64,000 bases of DNA from Lysobacter sp. (GCA_008015835.1 SSGH01000006.1:62001-126000); one strand, 5' to 3'; positions 42,261 through 52,024 are shown, counted from the stretch's first letter. Notes: generated by a model from the sequence alone, not told the origin. Made by a program: numbers and translations.

Positions 42261-43336
42261 GGGATGGCTCTCCTCGTCAGTGGACTTACGTTCTTTTCGG
42301 TTACGGCCCAGTATCAACGGGATCGCGGGAGTCGGACCCGCGAACCACCGCCGGCGCTCGCAGGCAAGCCGGATCGGATTCGGTCGCGGGCACGGCCAAG
42401 ACCGTGCCCGCTGGAACTGCTTCGGCGCGCGCCGAAGCGAGCGTCGCTATCGCATACGTCGCCAGCGACGACGAGCGCAAAACCCGCACGAGATGGGAAC
42501 CGAATCGGAGATTCGCATCCGGTCAAAGAGCTCGCCGTCGTCGTTCGCGCGGCGACGGTTTTTGCAGAGGAGACGAAGCCTGTTCCCATCGAGGACGATG
42601 CCAGGAGGGAGAGACGATGCATGCTTCGCGTTTTCGTCTTGATCCGACTTACTCGCTTCTGCTGGGGGTGCGCTTGGGGCGAAACCTAATCACGCTTTTT
42701 TCCACTGTCAACACCCCGCGCGAAAAAAATCGCACGACGATGCGCGCGTCGAGCGAACGCGGATGCGCCGGAACGGAAGGTCGACGCGGGTCGCATGCGC
42801 GGAGCTCGCGCGCGACGACGGCGCATCGAAAAATGAAAAGCGCTTTTTTTAAGCTATTTCGATCGCCAGACGAACGCGCGGCGCCCGCGCGAGGCGATAT
42901 AGGATGCGTGCGAACGCGACTCGAAAGCGAGCGCGACGGATGAGTGAATCGCATCGATACGAAATCGGCGCGCGCGGTCCGAATTCGGCGACGCGCGAGC
43001 CCGATTGCGCGAATTTGCGCGAACTTCGACCGCCCTTTCGACGCGCGCGGACACAGCGTCGATGCGCTCGCGACGCGCGTTCGGCATCCCCGGCGAGGCA
43101 TCGGCGACGGTATCGAACGATGCGCGAAACCCATCGCGGCGAGGCCGCAGGTTCGACTTTCGTCGCGCATCCGCACCCGTTTCGATCGACGGTCGTCGAT
43201 GGACAGTGATCGATCGACGGCCACCGATCGACGATCGATGGGCCCGCGGCGTCGGCGACGACGAGGCGACCGGCGCGATGCGCTCCGCCGGGTTCGTCGC
43301 ATGCGCTCGATCGATGCCTAAGCGCGAACGAGGCAC
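42261..43336. other. 1.08-kb stretch without a recognisable gene
   Basis: Open frames here are Arg/Ala/Ser-rich and have no family resemblance, so I take none as real. The stretch holds two adjacent perfect hairpins, GCGGGCACGG/CCGTGCCCGC (42386-42411) and the 20-bp palindrome GCTTCGGCGCGCGCCGAAGC (42419-42438), and a promoter-like site for the histone-like gene. From 43160 to 43280 the DNA is rich in GATCGA/TCGATC words without a clear unit. Confidence 0.6.
42683..42711 (-). promoter_or_regulatory. Candidate promoter of the histone-like gene
   Basis: On the minus strand TTGACA (42711-42706), 17 nt, then TAGGTT (42688-42683). The spacer contains an A-tract (GAAAAAAG). It would give a leader of about 415 nt that includes both perfect hairpins. 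Confidence 0.45.
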
Positions 43337-43365
43337 AAAAAACCGCGCCTGTCGCCGGGCGCGGT
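43337..43365 (-). terminator. Rho-independent terminator of gcvH
   Basis: On the minus strand ACCGCGCC-CGGCGACA-GGCGCGGT is followed by TTTTTT, about 60 nt after the gcvH stop. Confidence 0.92.
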
Positions 43366-43423
43366 CTGCGGGATCGAGCGCGGAACCGGGCGCGCATCCG
43401 CGCCGGCATCGCAGCCAGAAGGT

Positions 43424-43819
43424 TCAGTGCTCGTCGTCTTCGAGCAGTTCGGCGTAGTCGTCCGGGCCGAGCAGATCGTTGAGCTGATCGGGCTCCTCGG
43501 CGTCGACCACGAACAGCCAGCCTTCGCCGTAAGCGTCCTCGTTGATGGTTTCGGGCTTGTCGGCCAAGGGCGCGTTGACCGCGACGACGGTACCGCTGAT
43601 CGGCGCGTACACGTCCGATGCGGCCTTCACCGACTCGACGACCGCGCAGGCGGCGCCGGCTTCGACGCGGTCGCCGACGTTGGGCAACTCGACGTAAACC
43701 AGATCGCCGAGCAGGCTTTGGGCGTGATCGGAGATGCCGACGGTGATCTTGCCGTCGCCTTCGACGCGGGCCCATTCGTGGGACTTCATGAACTTCAGGT
43801 CGCCGGGGATCTCGCTCAT
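43424..43819 (-). CDS. gcvH: Glycine cleavage system H protein
   Basis: Lipoyl carrier of the glycine decarboxylase complex. The lipoylated lysine is K65 in [17 protein letters not shown]. 131 residues. [20 protein letters not shown] is the family's N-terminus. It lies 139 nt downstream of gcvT on the same strand and ends in an acidic tail ([12 protein letters not shown]). A terminator follows. gcvP is not in the window. Confidence 0.96.
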   Translation of the reverse strand: MSEIPGDLKFMKSHEWARVEGDGKITVGISDHAQSLLGDLVYVELPNVGDRVEAGAACAVVESVKAASDVYAPISGTVVAVNAPLADKPETINEDAYGEGWLFVVDAEEPDQLNDLLGPDDYAELLEDDEH

Positions 43820-43958
43820 GTCGGGCTCCGCTCGTATCGGTTGTTTGGTGTGTGGGGGGACGATCGTGTGCGTAGTTTAGGTGTCCGCGTGCGGCGGTCA
43901 AATCCCGACGTTCGAATCCCGGCGACGAACGCCGAGGCTCGACGGCGGCGCGCGGCGT

Positions 43959-45077
<1,119 letters not shown>

Positions 45078-45160
45078 CGCGGCGGCCTTACGTTAGGGGC
45101 GGCCATTATCCCAGAGCGAAGCGAGGTCTGCGCGAAGCGGCGGCGGAACGGCACGGTATG

Positions 45161-45190
45161 GCGCATCGGCGCGCGGCCGCGCCGATGCGC
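45161..45190 (-). terminator. Hairpin after the lipoprotein gene
   Basis: GCGCATCGGCGCG and CGCGCCGATGCGC form a perfect 13-bp stem with a CGGC loop, directly after the stop at 45191. No U-tract; its strength makes terminator function likely. Confidence 0.7.
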
Positions 45191-45835
45191 TCAGACGCCG
45201 TAGCCGGCGTTGACGCAATCCACTCGGGAGAGTTCGACGGCGAGGAATTTTCCGCTCGCGATGTCCAAACGCTTCGCCCACGCCACATCGGCGGAGTATT
45301 CCTGGTCGCCGTGGCGAACCAACGCGACGATCTCGTTACGCACGTCGCCGTCGAGACGGCAGCCGCCCAGTTGCAATTCCTGACCGCCCTCGGCGCGCGG
45401 CGCATCCAGCGCATCGGTCACGCGCCAAACCGGCTGCTTGGCGTCCGGGTCGGTGTTGGCCGAGGCGATCAAATACACGCCGACGGCCGTACCGTCGGTG
45501 GCTTCGCGCCCCAGCACCGCCATGCCGTAATCGCAAATGCGTTCGGGCTGTTCGCCGCCGGGGACGCAAACGCCCTGCACTTCGCTCATGCCTTGCGGAT
45601 AGGGCGGCAGCGTGCGGCCGATCAGCGACGCGGCGTCGCCCACCTCGGCGACCTCGTCCGCCGCGGGCGGCGGCGTCTCCGCCACGCGCTCGACGGGCGC
45701 AGGCGTTTGCGGCTTAGGCGGCGCATCGCCGCTCCGGGTGCACGCCGACAACACGACCGTCGCGACCAGCGAGGCCGCCAGGGCACGCACGCGAACATCC
45801 GTCGCGCGCGCTGAGCCACACTTCTTCCGACGCAT
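45191..45835 (-). CDS. Predicted lipoprotein, 214 aa, unknown
   Basis: The signal peptide (VRALAASLVATVVLSAC) ends in a lipobox VLSAC, Cys32. A Pro/Ala-rich linker (APPKPQTPAPVERVAETPPP) precedes a globular part with six cysteines or fewer (VCVPGGEQPERICDYGM; LGGCRLDGDVRNEIVALVRH; VDCVNAGYGV), perhaps a disulfide-stabilised beta domain. No family recognised. The upstream NfeD gene ends 42 nt away, so it may belong to the slipin-nfeD operon. Confidence 0.7.
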   Translation of the reverse strand: MRRKKCGSARATDVRVRALAASLVATVVLSACTRSGDAPPKPQTPAPVERVAETPPPAADEVAEVGDAASLIGRTLPPYPQGMSEVQGVCVPGGEQPERICDYGMAVLGREATDGTAVGVYLIASANTDPDAKQPVWRVTDALDAPRAEGGQELQLGGCRLDGDVRNEIVALVRHGDQEYSADVAWAKRLDIASGKFLAVELSRVDCVNAGYGV

Positions 45836-45877
45836 CCGGGGCTTCCTCTTGTGAACGATGACGTCTCGGGGCGGCGA

Positions 45878-46315
45878 TCAATCGACGGCTTCGACGCGTA
45901 GGGTCATGCCGTCGGCGCCGACGATGCGCACGCTGGCGCCGGTCGGCAGATCGGGGCCGCTCACTTCCCAGTACGCATCGGCGATCTGCACGCGGCCGGT
46001 GCCGCGCTCGATCGCGCGCTCCAGCGGCACGATACGACCGACTAACTGCGCGGCGCGGCGATTGAGCGCGGGTTGATCGCTCTCCGGTTCCTGCCGACGC
46101 TGCAGCCATTTGCGATACGCCAAGATCGACGAGAACCCCAGCACCACGAACAGCACCGCCTGCAGCACGATCGGCATCCCCGGCACCAGCCACGCCAACA
46201 CGAACATCGCCGCGGCGGCGAACCCCAGCCACAGCATGAACGCGCCGGGCGCCATCACTTCGGCCGCGACCAGCAGCAGCGCGACCACGGCCCAGAAGAA
46301 CACGTCGCCGCGCAT
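45878..46315 (-). CDS. NfeD-like membrane protein
   Basis: 145 residues: two or three helices (FFWAVVALLLVAAEVMAPGA; AMFVLAWLVPGMPIVLQAVL) and a C-terminal OB-like domain (GRIVPLERAIERGTGRVQIA then DAYWEVSGPDLPTGASVRIV). NfeD short forms are almost always paired with slipins, as here: the ATG at 46315 is 2 nt after the slipin stop. They are thought to assemble in membrane microdomains. Confidence 0.88.
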   Translation of the reverse strand: MRGDVFFWAVVALLLVAAEVMAPGAFMLWLGFAAAAMFVLAWLVPGMPIVLQAVLFVVLGFSSILAYRKWLQRRQEPESDQPALNRRAAQLVGRIVPLERAIERGTGRVQIADAYWEVSGPDLPTGASVRIVGADGMTLRVEAVD

Positions 46316-46317
46316 GC

Positions 46318-47268
46318 TCAGCCTCCGCGCGGCATCGTCGGCGGCTTGCCGCCGCTCTGCTGGTGGTTCAGCGCTTCTTTGGCCAGTTCGGTGATGCCCG
46401 CGAGCGAACCGAGGATACCGCTGGACTCCATCGGCATCATGATGAATTTCTGATTCGGCGCTTCGGCCAGCGCCTTGAACGCTTCGATGTATTTCTGCGC
46501 GATGAAGTAGTTGATCGCATTGACGTTTCCGCCGGCGATCGCGTCCGACACCATCTGCGTCGCCTTGGCCTCGGCTTCGGCCAAACGCTCGCGCGCTTCG
46601 GCCTCGCGGAACGAGGCTTCGCGCTTGCCTTCGGCTTCCAGCACCGCGGCCTGCTTCTCGCCTTCGGCGCGCAGGATCGCCGACTGGCGCACGCCCTCGG
46701 CTTCCAGCACCGCGGCGCGCTTGTTCTGCTCGGCCATCTTCTGCTGCTGCATCGAAGCGACCAAGTCGCGCGGGGGCTGGATGTCCTTCAGCTCGATGCG
46801 ATTGACCTTGATGCCCCACGGATGCGTGGCGTGATCCACCGCGGCCAACACGCGGCTGTTGATCTCGTCGCGCTTGGACAGCGATTCGTCGAGATCCATC
46901 GAACCGATGGCGGTGCGGATGTTGGTCATCACCAAGTTCAGGATGGCGACTTCGAGCTGCGCCACTTCGTAGGCCGCCTTCGCGGCGTCCAGCACTTGGA
47001 AGTAGACCACGCCGTCCACTTTCACGACCGCGTTGTCTTTGGTGATCACGTCCTGGCTGGGCACGTCCATCACCTGTTCCATCATGTTGATCTTGCGGCC
47101 CACGCCGTAAAAGATCGGAATCAGGAAATGCAGGCCGGGACTCAGGGTCCGGGTGTATTTGCCGAAACGTTCGACCGTCCACTCGTAGCCCTGCGGCACC
47201 ATGCGGACCGCCTTGAAGAACAGCACCACGCCCGCGAACAGAATCACGACTGCCAGAAAACCGCCCAT
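46318..47268 (-). CDS. SPFH/slipin (band 7) membrane protein
   Basis: 316 residues. N-terminal helix (GGFLAVVILFAGVVLFFKAV), then the SPFH domain: VPQGYEWTVERFGKYTRTLS, PGLHFLIPIFYGVGRKINMM and VITKDNAVVKVDGVVYFQVL. A long helical repeat region (KRAAVLEAEGVRQSAILRAE then GEKQAAVLEAEGKREASFRE) and the C-terminal GILGSLAGITELAKEALNHQ follow, as in QmcA. It forms oligomeric membrane rings. Followed at 2 nt by the nfeD gene, the usual partner. Confidence 0.93.
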   Translation of the reverse strand: MGGFLAVVILFAGVVLFFKAVRMVPQGYEWTVERFGKYTRTLSPGLHFLIPIFYGVGRKINMMEQVMDVPSQDVITKDNAVVKVDGVVYFQVLDAAKAAYEVAQLEVAILNLVMTNIRTAIGSMDLDESLSKRDEINSRVLAAVDHATHPWGIKVNRIELKDIQPPRDLVASMQQQKMAEQNKRAAVLEAEGVRQSAILRAEGEKQAAVLEAEGKREASFREAEARERLAEAEAKATQMVSDAIAGGNVNAINYFIAQKYIEAFKALAEAPNQKFIMMPMESSGILGSLAGITELAKEALNHQQSGGKPPTMPRGG

Positions 47269-47380
47269 CGGCCTATCTCCCCTACGTAGTTAGGCGCAGT
47301 ATAGAGCCGCGACCCGGCCGGCGGAGGTGCCACCGGAGGGGTTGCGACGGTTTACCGCCGGCCGGCATCCCTATCGACAG

Positions 47381-47998
47381 ATGAGCGCCCCGACCTCCAG
47401 TTTCGCGATCGACGTGCCGGACACGCTGCTGGCGCGGCTGCGTCAGGGCGACCGCGCCGCGTTCGAGCAGATCTACCGCTGGTTCGAGCGCCCGGTGTTC
47501 ACCCTAGCGCTGCGGATGTGCGGCGACCGCGAGCAAGCGGCCGAGGTGCTGCAAGAGACGATGCTGAAGGTGCTGGATCGCATCGGCGATTTTCGCGGCT
47601 TCGGCAGCGCCGGCGAGAACCGTAGCCCGTTCTGGGGTTGGCTTCGGCAGATCGCGATCAACGAAGCGCTGATGGCGCTACGCCGCAATCGCCGCAGCGG
47701 CGATTGGTTGGATCTCGCGGACGGGCCCGAACCCATCGACGACATCACGCCGCCGCCAGCCGCCGCCGCCGACGCCGCCCGTTTGCAGCGCGCGCTGGAC
47801 GCATTGCCGCCGACCACGCGCGCGGTCCTCTGGCTGTATCACGCCGAGGGCTACACCCATGAGGAAATCGCCGAGTTGATGCACCGCACGCCCAGCTTCT
47901 CCAAATCGCAGCTTTCGCGCGGCGGTCGTCGCCTGCGCGCGCTGCTCGAACCCGAGGTTTCGCCGATGTCCGCTGTCGCCGAGGTGGCCCATGGCTGA
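47381..47998 (+). CDS. ECF-type RNA polymerase sigma factor
   Basis: 205 residues. Sigma-2: LRQGDRAAFEQIYRWFERPV and QAAEVLQETMLKVLDRIGDF; then FWGWLRQIAINEALMALRRN. Sigma-4: ALPPTTRAVLWLYHAEGYTH then EEIAELMHRTPSFSKSQLSR. ATG at 47381 (MSAPTSSFAI). The next gene overlaps by 8 nt and has a central membrane helix, the arrangement of a sigma/anti-sigma pair. Target promoters are unknown; the PDZ gene downstream is a likely member of the regulon or operon. Confidence 0.9.
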   Translation: MSAPTSSFAIDVPDTLLARLRQGDRAAFEQIYRWFERPVFTLALRMCGDREQAAEVLQETMLKVLDRIGDFRGFGSAGENRSPFWGWLRQIAINEALMALRRNRRSGDWLDLADGPEPIDDITPPPAAAADAARLQRALDALPPTTRAVLWLYHAEGYTHEEIAELMHRTPSFSKSQLSRGGRRLRALLEPEVSPMSAVAEVAHG

Positions 47999-49034
47999 CG
48001 CGTCCCATCCTTTCGAGGCGCGCCGCCATCGTCCGCGCGATTGGGGCGAAGCGCTTTCGGCGCTGCCGCTGGAAACGCCGCCGCTGTCCGTTTGGACGCA
48101 GATCGAGGCGCGTCTGGGCGCCGCCGATCGCGCTGCGCACGACGAAGCGCTCGCCGACCCGATCGATCGCGCGGTCGACGACGCTTCGCGTCCCCAAGCC
48201 GCGCCGTCGGCGCACCCGCGACGCCGTCGCGGCGCGCTGCCGCTCGGCGGCTGGATGGCGCTGGCCGCCGCCGTGTCCGCGCTCGCGGTCTTGCCCGCGC
48301 TCTGGTTCGTCGGACGCGAAGGCCACGACGATCGATCGCCGACCGTCGCGCGCGCGCAGAACCCCGCGTCGCCGTCCGAGACGGCATCGCCTGCCGAACG
48401 AGCCGCCGCACCGACGACAGCATCGACATCCGACGCCGCGCGCGTCGCGGCTGCGGCCGTACAAGTCGCCAGCACAGTTCCGCCGCGCGCGCGCGCAAGC
48501 GAGATATCGGCGATCCCGACCGACCGCGCGCAGGCGCCCGACCTCCCCACGACGCCGCAGACGATCCACGCCGCGCCGACGCCAGGCGTGCCGCAAATCG
48601 CGTCGGTCGCGCCGCAGAGCCCGTCGCCGAGCGCGCCGAGCGCCGCCGCTCAAGACGGGACGCAAGTCGCAACGAACGTGCGCGACACGCTGCCGCCGGG
48701 CGCGGTGCTGGTCGGCGATGTCGACGCCGACGTCACCGGAAGCGAAATGGAAATGCTGTACGCCGCCTCCGCGCAATTGGAGACCTTGCTGACGTACACC
48801 CACGACCCGCGCGTGGAAAGCGGTCCCGCCGCGGCGCTAGCGAGCCAGATCCACACGCGTTTGGCCAAGATCGATGCGCGGCTGGCGATGCCGGGGCTCA
48901 GCGACGACGAGCAACACGCGCTGTGGCGCGCGCGCGTCGGCACGCTGCGTCAGGCCCTGGCCTTTGAGAGCGAGCAGCGCGCGCTCGCCGCCGAAGGCCA
49001 GACCTACGAAGGCGAGTTGGTCGAAGTCTATTGA
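47991..49034 (+). CDS. Probable anti-sigma factor, membrane protein, 347 aa
   Basis: A cytoplasmic N-terminus of about 85 residues (EARRHRPRDWGEALSALPLE; VWTQIEARLG) that could hold the sigma factor, one helix (LPLGGWMALAAAVSALAVLP), then a long low-complexity Ala/Pro/Thr/Ser linker (about 110-220) and a helical C-terminal domain (AASAQLETLLTYTHDPRVES; LRQALAFESEQRALAAEG). No zinc-binding anti-sigma motif H-x3-C-x2-C is visible. The assignment rests on the 8-nt overlap with the sigma gene and the topology. Confidence 0.65.
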   Translation: MADASHPFEARRHRPRDWGEALSALPLETPPLSVWTQIEARLGAADRAAHDEALADPIDRAVDDASRPQAAPSAHPRRRRGALPLGGWMALAAAVSALAVLPALWFVGREGHDDRSPTVARAQNPASPSETASPAERAAAPTTASTSDAARVAAAAVQVASTVPPRARASEISAIPTDRAQAPDLPTTPQTIHAAPTPGVPQIASVAPQSPSPSAPSAAAQDGTQVATNVRDTLPPGAVLVGDVDADVTGSEMEMLYAASAQLETLLTYTHDPRVESGPAAALASQIHTRLAKIDARLAMPGLSDDEQHALWRARVGTLRQALAFESEQRALAAEGQTYEGELVEVY

Positions 49035-49144
49035 ACGCGCCCGCCCGCCCCGTTCCCGATGCGCCCTTTCACGACATGCTATTTCCCGATCGTTCTATGC
49101 CGAACCCCACGCCGACGTTCTTTCGCTCTTCGATGAGGCGCCCC

Positions 49145-50326
49145 ATGGCTCTCCAACCGCTCGCATCGTCCTTTTCGCCGCTCTCGCGCTTCGCGCTGGC
49201 CTGCGTGCCCCTAGCGCTGTTCGCGACGAGCGCCTTCGCCGGCGACCGCTCCGCCGATACCGAATCGGCCCGACAGACCTTCATGACGCTGCACGACTTG
49301 CTCGAGCGCGGCAACGGTTGGACCGATCCGAAATACATGCGCGGGTGGAGCAACTACTGCGCCAAGAATCCCTCGCGCGGCGGCTGCGAAACGGTATTGC
49401 GGCGATACGGCCATCGCCCGGTGGTGGGCGTGGTGCTGGCGCCGGACGAGACCCGCGGCGTGCGCATCGCGGGCGTCACGCCCGACGGCCCCGCGGCCCG
49501 CGCCGGCGTGAAAGCGGGCGACCGCTTGCTGGCGATCAACGGCAAGGTCATCGCGGGCGACACCGCGCAGGCACGGGTCGAAAACGCGCGCAAAGCGCTG
49601 CTGGGCTTCAAGAGTAAGGACACGGTGCGCTTGGAATACGCGCGCGACGACCGCAACGCGCAGGTCGAGGTGAAACCCCGACTCGACCCGCGGGTGATGA
49701 TTCTCTCCGACGACGGCCGCGTTCTGCGCCCCGATGCGAACATCGTGATCGACCGCGACCGCCGGGGCCGCGTCGACGTATCGGCGGACGGCGTGGGCCT
49801 GCAATTGCTGGACGATGCCACGCCGATCGATACGCTGCCGATCGACGGGCAAGGCAATGCGGTGCTGGTGGCCGGCGTCAGCCCCACGCGCAGTTTGCTG
49901 ATCGACCCGACCTGCGGCGAAAACGGCGATTGCTCGCCGTTGCGCCTGTCGGAAGCGTTCCGCTGGAACGGCTTCAATCTGGCCGCGGTCGACCCGCAGT
50001 TGGGCCGCTATTTCGGCACCGACACCGGCGTGCTGGTGCTCAGCAGCAGTCCGCTGCTGCCGCAACTGCTCAGCGGCGACGTGATCCGCAAGATCGACGA
50101 CGTGGCCGTCGCCACGCCGCGCGCGGTGATGGACGCGCTGCGCAGCAAACCGGCCGACAGCGAAGTCGTGTTCGAGCTGATGCGCGACCGCCGCGACGCG
50201 CGCGAGCGGATCAAACTGCCCGAGGCGCTCGCGGTGATTCCGGCGCTACCCGATCAGTACGCCGACCCGAGCGATCGCAGACCGGCGCCGCCGCAACCGA
50301 AAACCGGCTCTCGCGTACGCCGGTGA
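49145..50326 (+). CDS. Secreted protein with two PDZ domains
   Basis: Signal peptide (PLSRFALACVPLALFATSAF cut near AGDRS). PDZ1 is recognisable at VVGVVLAPDETRGVRIAGVT and GPAARAGVKAGDRLLAINGK; PDZ2 at GTDTGVLVLSSSPLLPQLLS followed by GDVIRKIDDVAVATPRAVMD. No protease triad is present, so it is an adaptor or regulator of periplasmic proteolysis rather than a DegS-like protease. ATG at 49145 is chosen because GAGG lies 6 nt upstream and the signal peptide then starts normally; ATG at 49133 is an alternative. It completes a sigma/anti-sigma/PDZ set. Confidence 0.82.
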   Translation: MALQPLASSFSPLSRFALACVPLALFATSAFAGDRSADTESARQTFMTLHDLLERGNGWTDPKYMRGWSNYCAKNPSRGGCETVLRRYGHRPVVGVVLAPDETRGVRIAGVTPDGPAARAGVKAGDRLLAINGKVIAGDTAQARVENARKALLGFKSKDTVRLEYARDDRNAQVEVKPRLDPRVMILSDDGRVLRPDANIVIDRDRRGRVDVSADGVGLQLLDDATPIDTLPIDGQGNAVLVAGVSPTRSLLIDPTCGENGDCSPLRLSEAFRWNGFNLAAVDPQLGRYFGTDTGVLVLSSSPLLPQLLSGDVIRKIDDVAVATPRAVMDALRSKPADSEVVFELMRDRRDARERIKLPEALAVIPALPDQYADPSDRRPAPPQPKTGSRVRR

Positions 50327-50331
50327 CGAAA

Positions 50332-50357
50332 GAAAGGCCGCCCGAGGGCGGCCTTTC
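50332..50357 (+). terminator. Hairpin terminator after the PDZ gene
   Basis: GAAAGGCCGCCC-GA-GGGCGGCCTTTC, a perfect 12-bp stem, 6 nt after the stop. A short T-run is part of the stem. Confidence 0.8.
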
Positions 50358-50452
50358 GCATCGTTGCCGCGACGATCGACGAGCATCGATAGTCGAGCGA
50401 CCATCGGATGCGGATAGATGCATCTATGCGCCCTCGATCCGAATCGGGATCG

Positions 50453-50647
50453 TTATTTCGTCAAGATCAACTTGTCGTTGCGCGTGTGCCGCAGGCGATA
50501 GCACACGCCGCCATGACGAATGAGGATTTCGCGAGCGCCCTTCAGAAGACCGGCGCTATCGAACACCGCAGGCGGGGGTGCGGCATCGTCCCCGCCCTCG
50601 AGGGCGGTCGGGACCACAACGGCGGCGGAGGAGTCGATCGTCTGCAT
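50453..50647 (-). CDS. hemP: Hemin uptake protein HemP
   Basis: 64 residues. The C-terminus LLKGAREILIRHGGVCYRLR followed by HTRNDKLILTK is the HemP signature (hydrophobic, Y-R-L-R, LT-x-N-x-KLILTK end). ATG at 50647 (MQTIDSS); a longer TTG-initiated frame would begin in the promoter and is rejected. HemP is small, made when iron is short, and in other bacteria activates or helps haem-uptake genes. A Fur-like site overlaps its promoter. No haem receptor is next to it; the TonB receptor at 24-27 kb is unlinked. Confidence 0.9.
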   Translation of the reverse strand: MQTIDSSAAVVVPTALEGGDDAAPPPAVFDSAGLLKGAREILIRHGGVCYRLRHTRNDKLILTK

Positions 50648-50672
50648 AGCGGGACACCGAATGGAGCCCTGC

Positions 50673-50702
50673 AAATGATAACGATTCTCAAATAACCGTC
50701 AA
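50673..50702 (-). promoter_or_regulatory. Fur-box-like site and promoter of hemP
   Basis: On the minus strand TTGACG (50702-50697), 16 nt, TATCAT (50680-50675). Overlapping the -10, AATGATAACGATTCTCA (read on plus, 50674-50690) matches much of the Fur consensus GATAATGATAATCATTATC. Iron-replete repression is inferred. Confidence 0.78.
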
Positions 50703-50746
50703 CCCCGCGTCCCCCCTATGCGCCCGGAATGCAGGGAGGTGCCGTC

Positions 50747-51718
50747 TCAGGCCGCGGTCGCGGCCTCCAGCCGCGCCCAGACGCCGTCTTCGAGTTCGTG
50801 GGCCAAGGTCAAGGCGTCGAGGTTCTGGTGCAGTTGCTCGAGCTTGCTGGCGCCCAAGATCACCGTGGACACGTGCGGATTGCGCAGGCACCAGGCGATC
50901 GCCAGCGCCGCCGGGGGCGCGTCCAGCTCCTCGGCCAGGGCCGCGAATTTTCGCGCGCGCTCCAGGCGTCGGCTCTGCGGTTCGCCCAGCACCATGCCGC
51001 GGAGCCATTCGCTTTCCTTGCCCAAACGGCTGTCGGCCGCGACGCCGTCGTTGTATTTGCCGGTGAGCAAACCCGAGGCCAGCGGCGACCACACCGTGGT
51101 GCCGAGCCCGAGTTCCGCGTACAGCGGGGCGTATTCGAGTTCGACCCGCTCGCGATGCATCAGGTTGTACTGCGGCTGCTCCATCGACGGGCCGTGCAGG
51201 CCGTGCTGGCGCGCGATCTTCGCGGCTTCGCGAATCTGCGCGGCGGACCATTCGGACGTGCCCCAGTACAGCACCTTGCCTTGCCGCACCAAGCCGTCCA
51301 TCGCGGAGACCGTCTCTTCGATCGGCGTGTCCGGATCGGGGCGATGACAGAAATACAGATCGAGATAGTCCACCCGCAATCGTTTGAGGGCGGCATCGCA
51401 GGCGTCGCGCACGTGTTTGCGCGATAAGCCGCGTTGCAGCGGCCGCGGTTGTTCGACGGAACCGAACATGACCTTGCTCGACACCGCGTAACCATCGCGG
51501 GGAAGGCGCAGATCGGCGATCACGTCGCCCATCGTGCGCTCGGCTTCGCCGTGCGCGTAAACCTCGGCGTTGTCGAAGAAATTGATGCCGTGATCCCACG
51601 CCGCCGCGATCAGATCGCGCGCCGCGCTGCGCCCGATCTGTTGACCGAAGGTCAACCAGGCGCCGAAAGACAAAACGGAGAGATGGAGTCCTGTGGACCC
51701 CAAACGACGATATTGCAT
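50747..51718 (-). CDS. Aldo/keto reductase, Kv-beta-like
   Basis: NADP-dependent oxidoreductase of 323 residues. The catalytic tetrad is seen as D and Y in NFFDNAEVYAHGEAERTMG, K in AVSSKVMFG and H in YFCHRPDPDTP. GTSEWSAAQIREAAKIARQH and WSPLASGLLTGKYNDGV are typical of the YghZ/potassium-channel beta subunit branch. Substrate unknown, probably small aldehydes such as methylglyoxal. ATG at 51718 (MQYRRLGSTGLHLS). Confidence 0.92.
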   Translation of the reverse strand: MQYRRLGSTGLHLSVLSFGAWLTFGQQIGRSAARDLIAAAWDHGINFFDNAEVYAHGEAERTMGDVIADLRLPRDGYAVSSKVMFGSVEQPRPLQRGLSRKHVRDACDAALKRLRVDYLDLYFCHRPDPDTPIEETVSAMDGLVRQGKVLYWGTSEWSAAQIREAAKIARQHGLHGPSMEQPQYNLMHRERVELEYAPLYAELGLGTTVWSPLASGLLTGKYNDGVAADSRLGKESEWLRGMVLGEPQSRRLERARKFAALAEELDAPPAALAIAWCLRNPHVSTVILGASKLEQLHQNLDALTLAHELEDGVWARLEAATAA

Positions 51719-52024
51719 AGCGATGTCAGTGGAATGATCGGAACAGGGGAGGGCCAGTGTACCCGCGTCTTGCGACAGGCATTATCATGCGCGTCCCTAC
51801 TCCGGATGCGCGGCCCGCCGATGGCGCGGGCGATCGCATCGATATGCCGGGTTCGCATAACGATAGCGCGAACGCGCGACGAACGCGCGTCCCGCCGCGC
51901 CAGCGCGCACGAAGTCATACGCGAAACCCACCGCGATGCGGCCATCCGGCGATGACTGTCGCGCGGCGATGCGCGCGATCCGCTCGCCGCATTCGCCGCA
52001 ACCGCGAGAGAGAACGACGCTCCG
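51719..52024. other. Spacer upstream of the GDT1-type gene, nothing decisive seen
   Basis: GC-rich sequence with short CGCG palindromes (around 51880-51910: GCGCGAACGCGCGACGAACG). I looked for a manganese yybP-ykoY riboswitch, which often precedes this transporter family, and did not find its conserved core. Confidence 0.4.

Noticed and set aside
42326-42356. tRNA T-arm-like sequence on the minus strand (GCGGGTCCGACTCCCGC)
   Set aside because: The loop reads TCCGACT rather than TTCRANT and no acceptor, anticodon or D-arm can be fitted around it, so it is not called a tRNA gene or remnant.
42404-42943. Open frame of 179 codons upstream of the histone-like gene
   Set aside because: Arg/Ser-rich, no start signal, no family pattern; several frames are open here because of base composition.
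45078-45160. Glycine riboswitch ahead of gcvT
   Set aside because: A good -10 (GATAAT) leaves only about 20 nt of leader, too short for the aptamer, and no tandem glycine-riboswitch core is seen.
50648-50674. Longer HemP starting at a TTG at 50674
   Set aside because: That codon lies directly beside the -10 and would require a message beginning upstream of it. ATG 50647 fits promoter and family.
51719-52024. Manganese yybP-ykoY riboswitch ahead of the GDT1-type gene
   Set aside because: The conserved core of that RNA is absent. A GGGGAGGGCC stretch near 51748 resembles part of it but lies beside the opposite gene start and has no partner helix.
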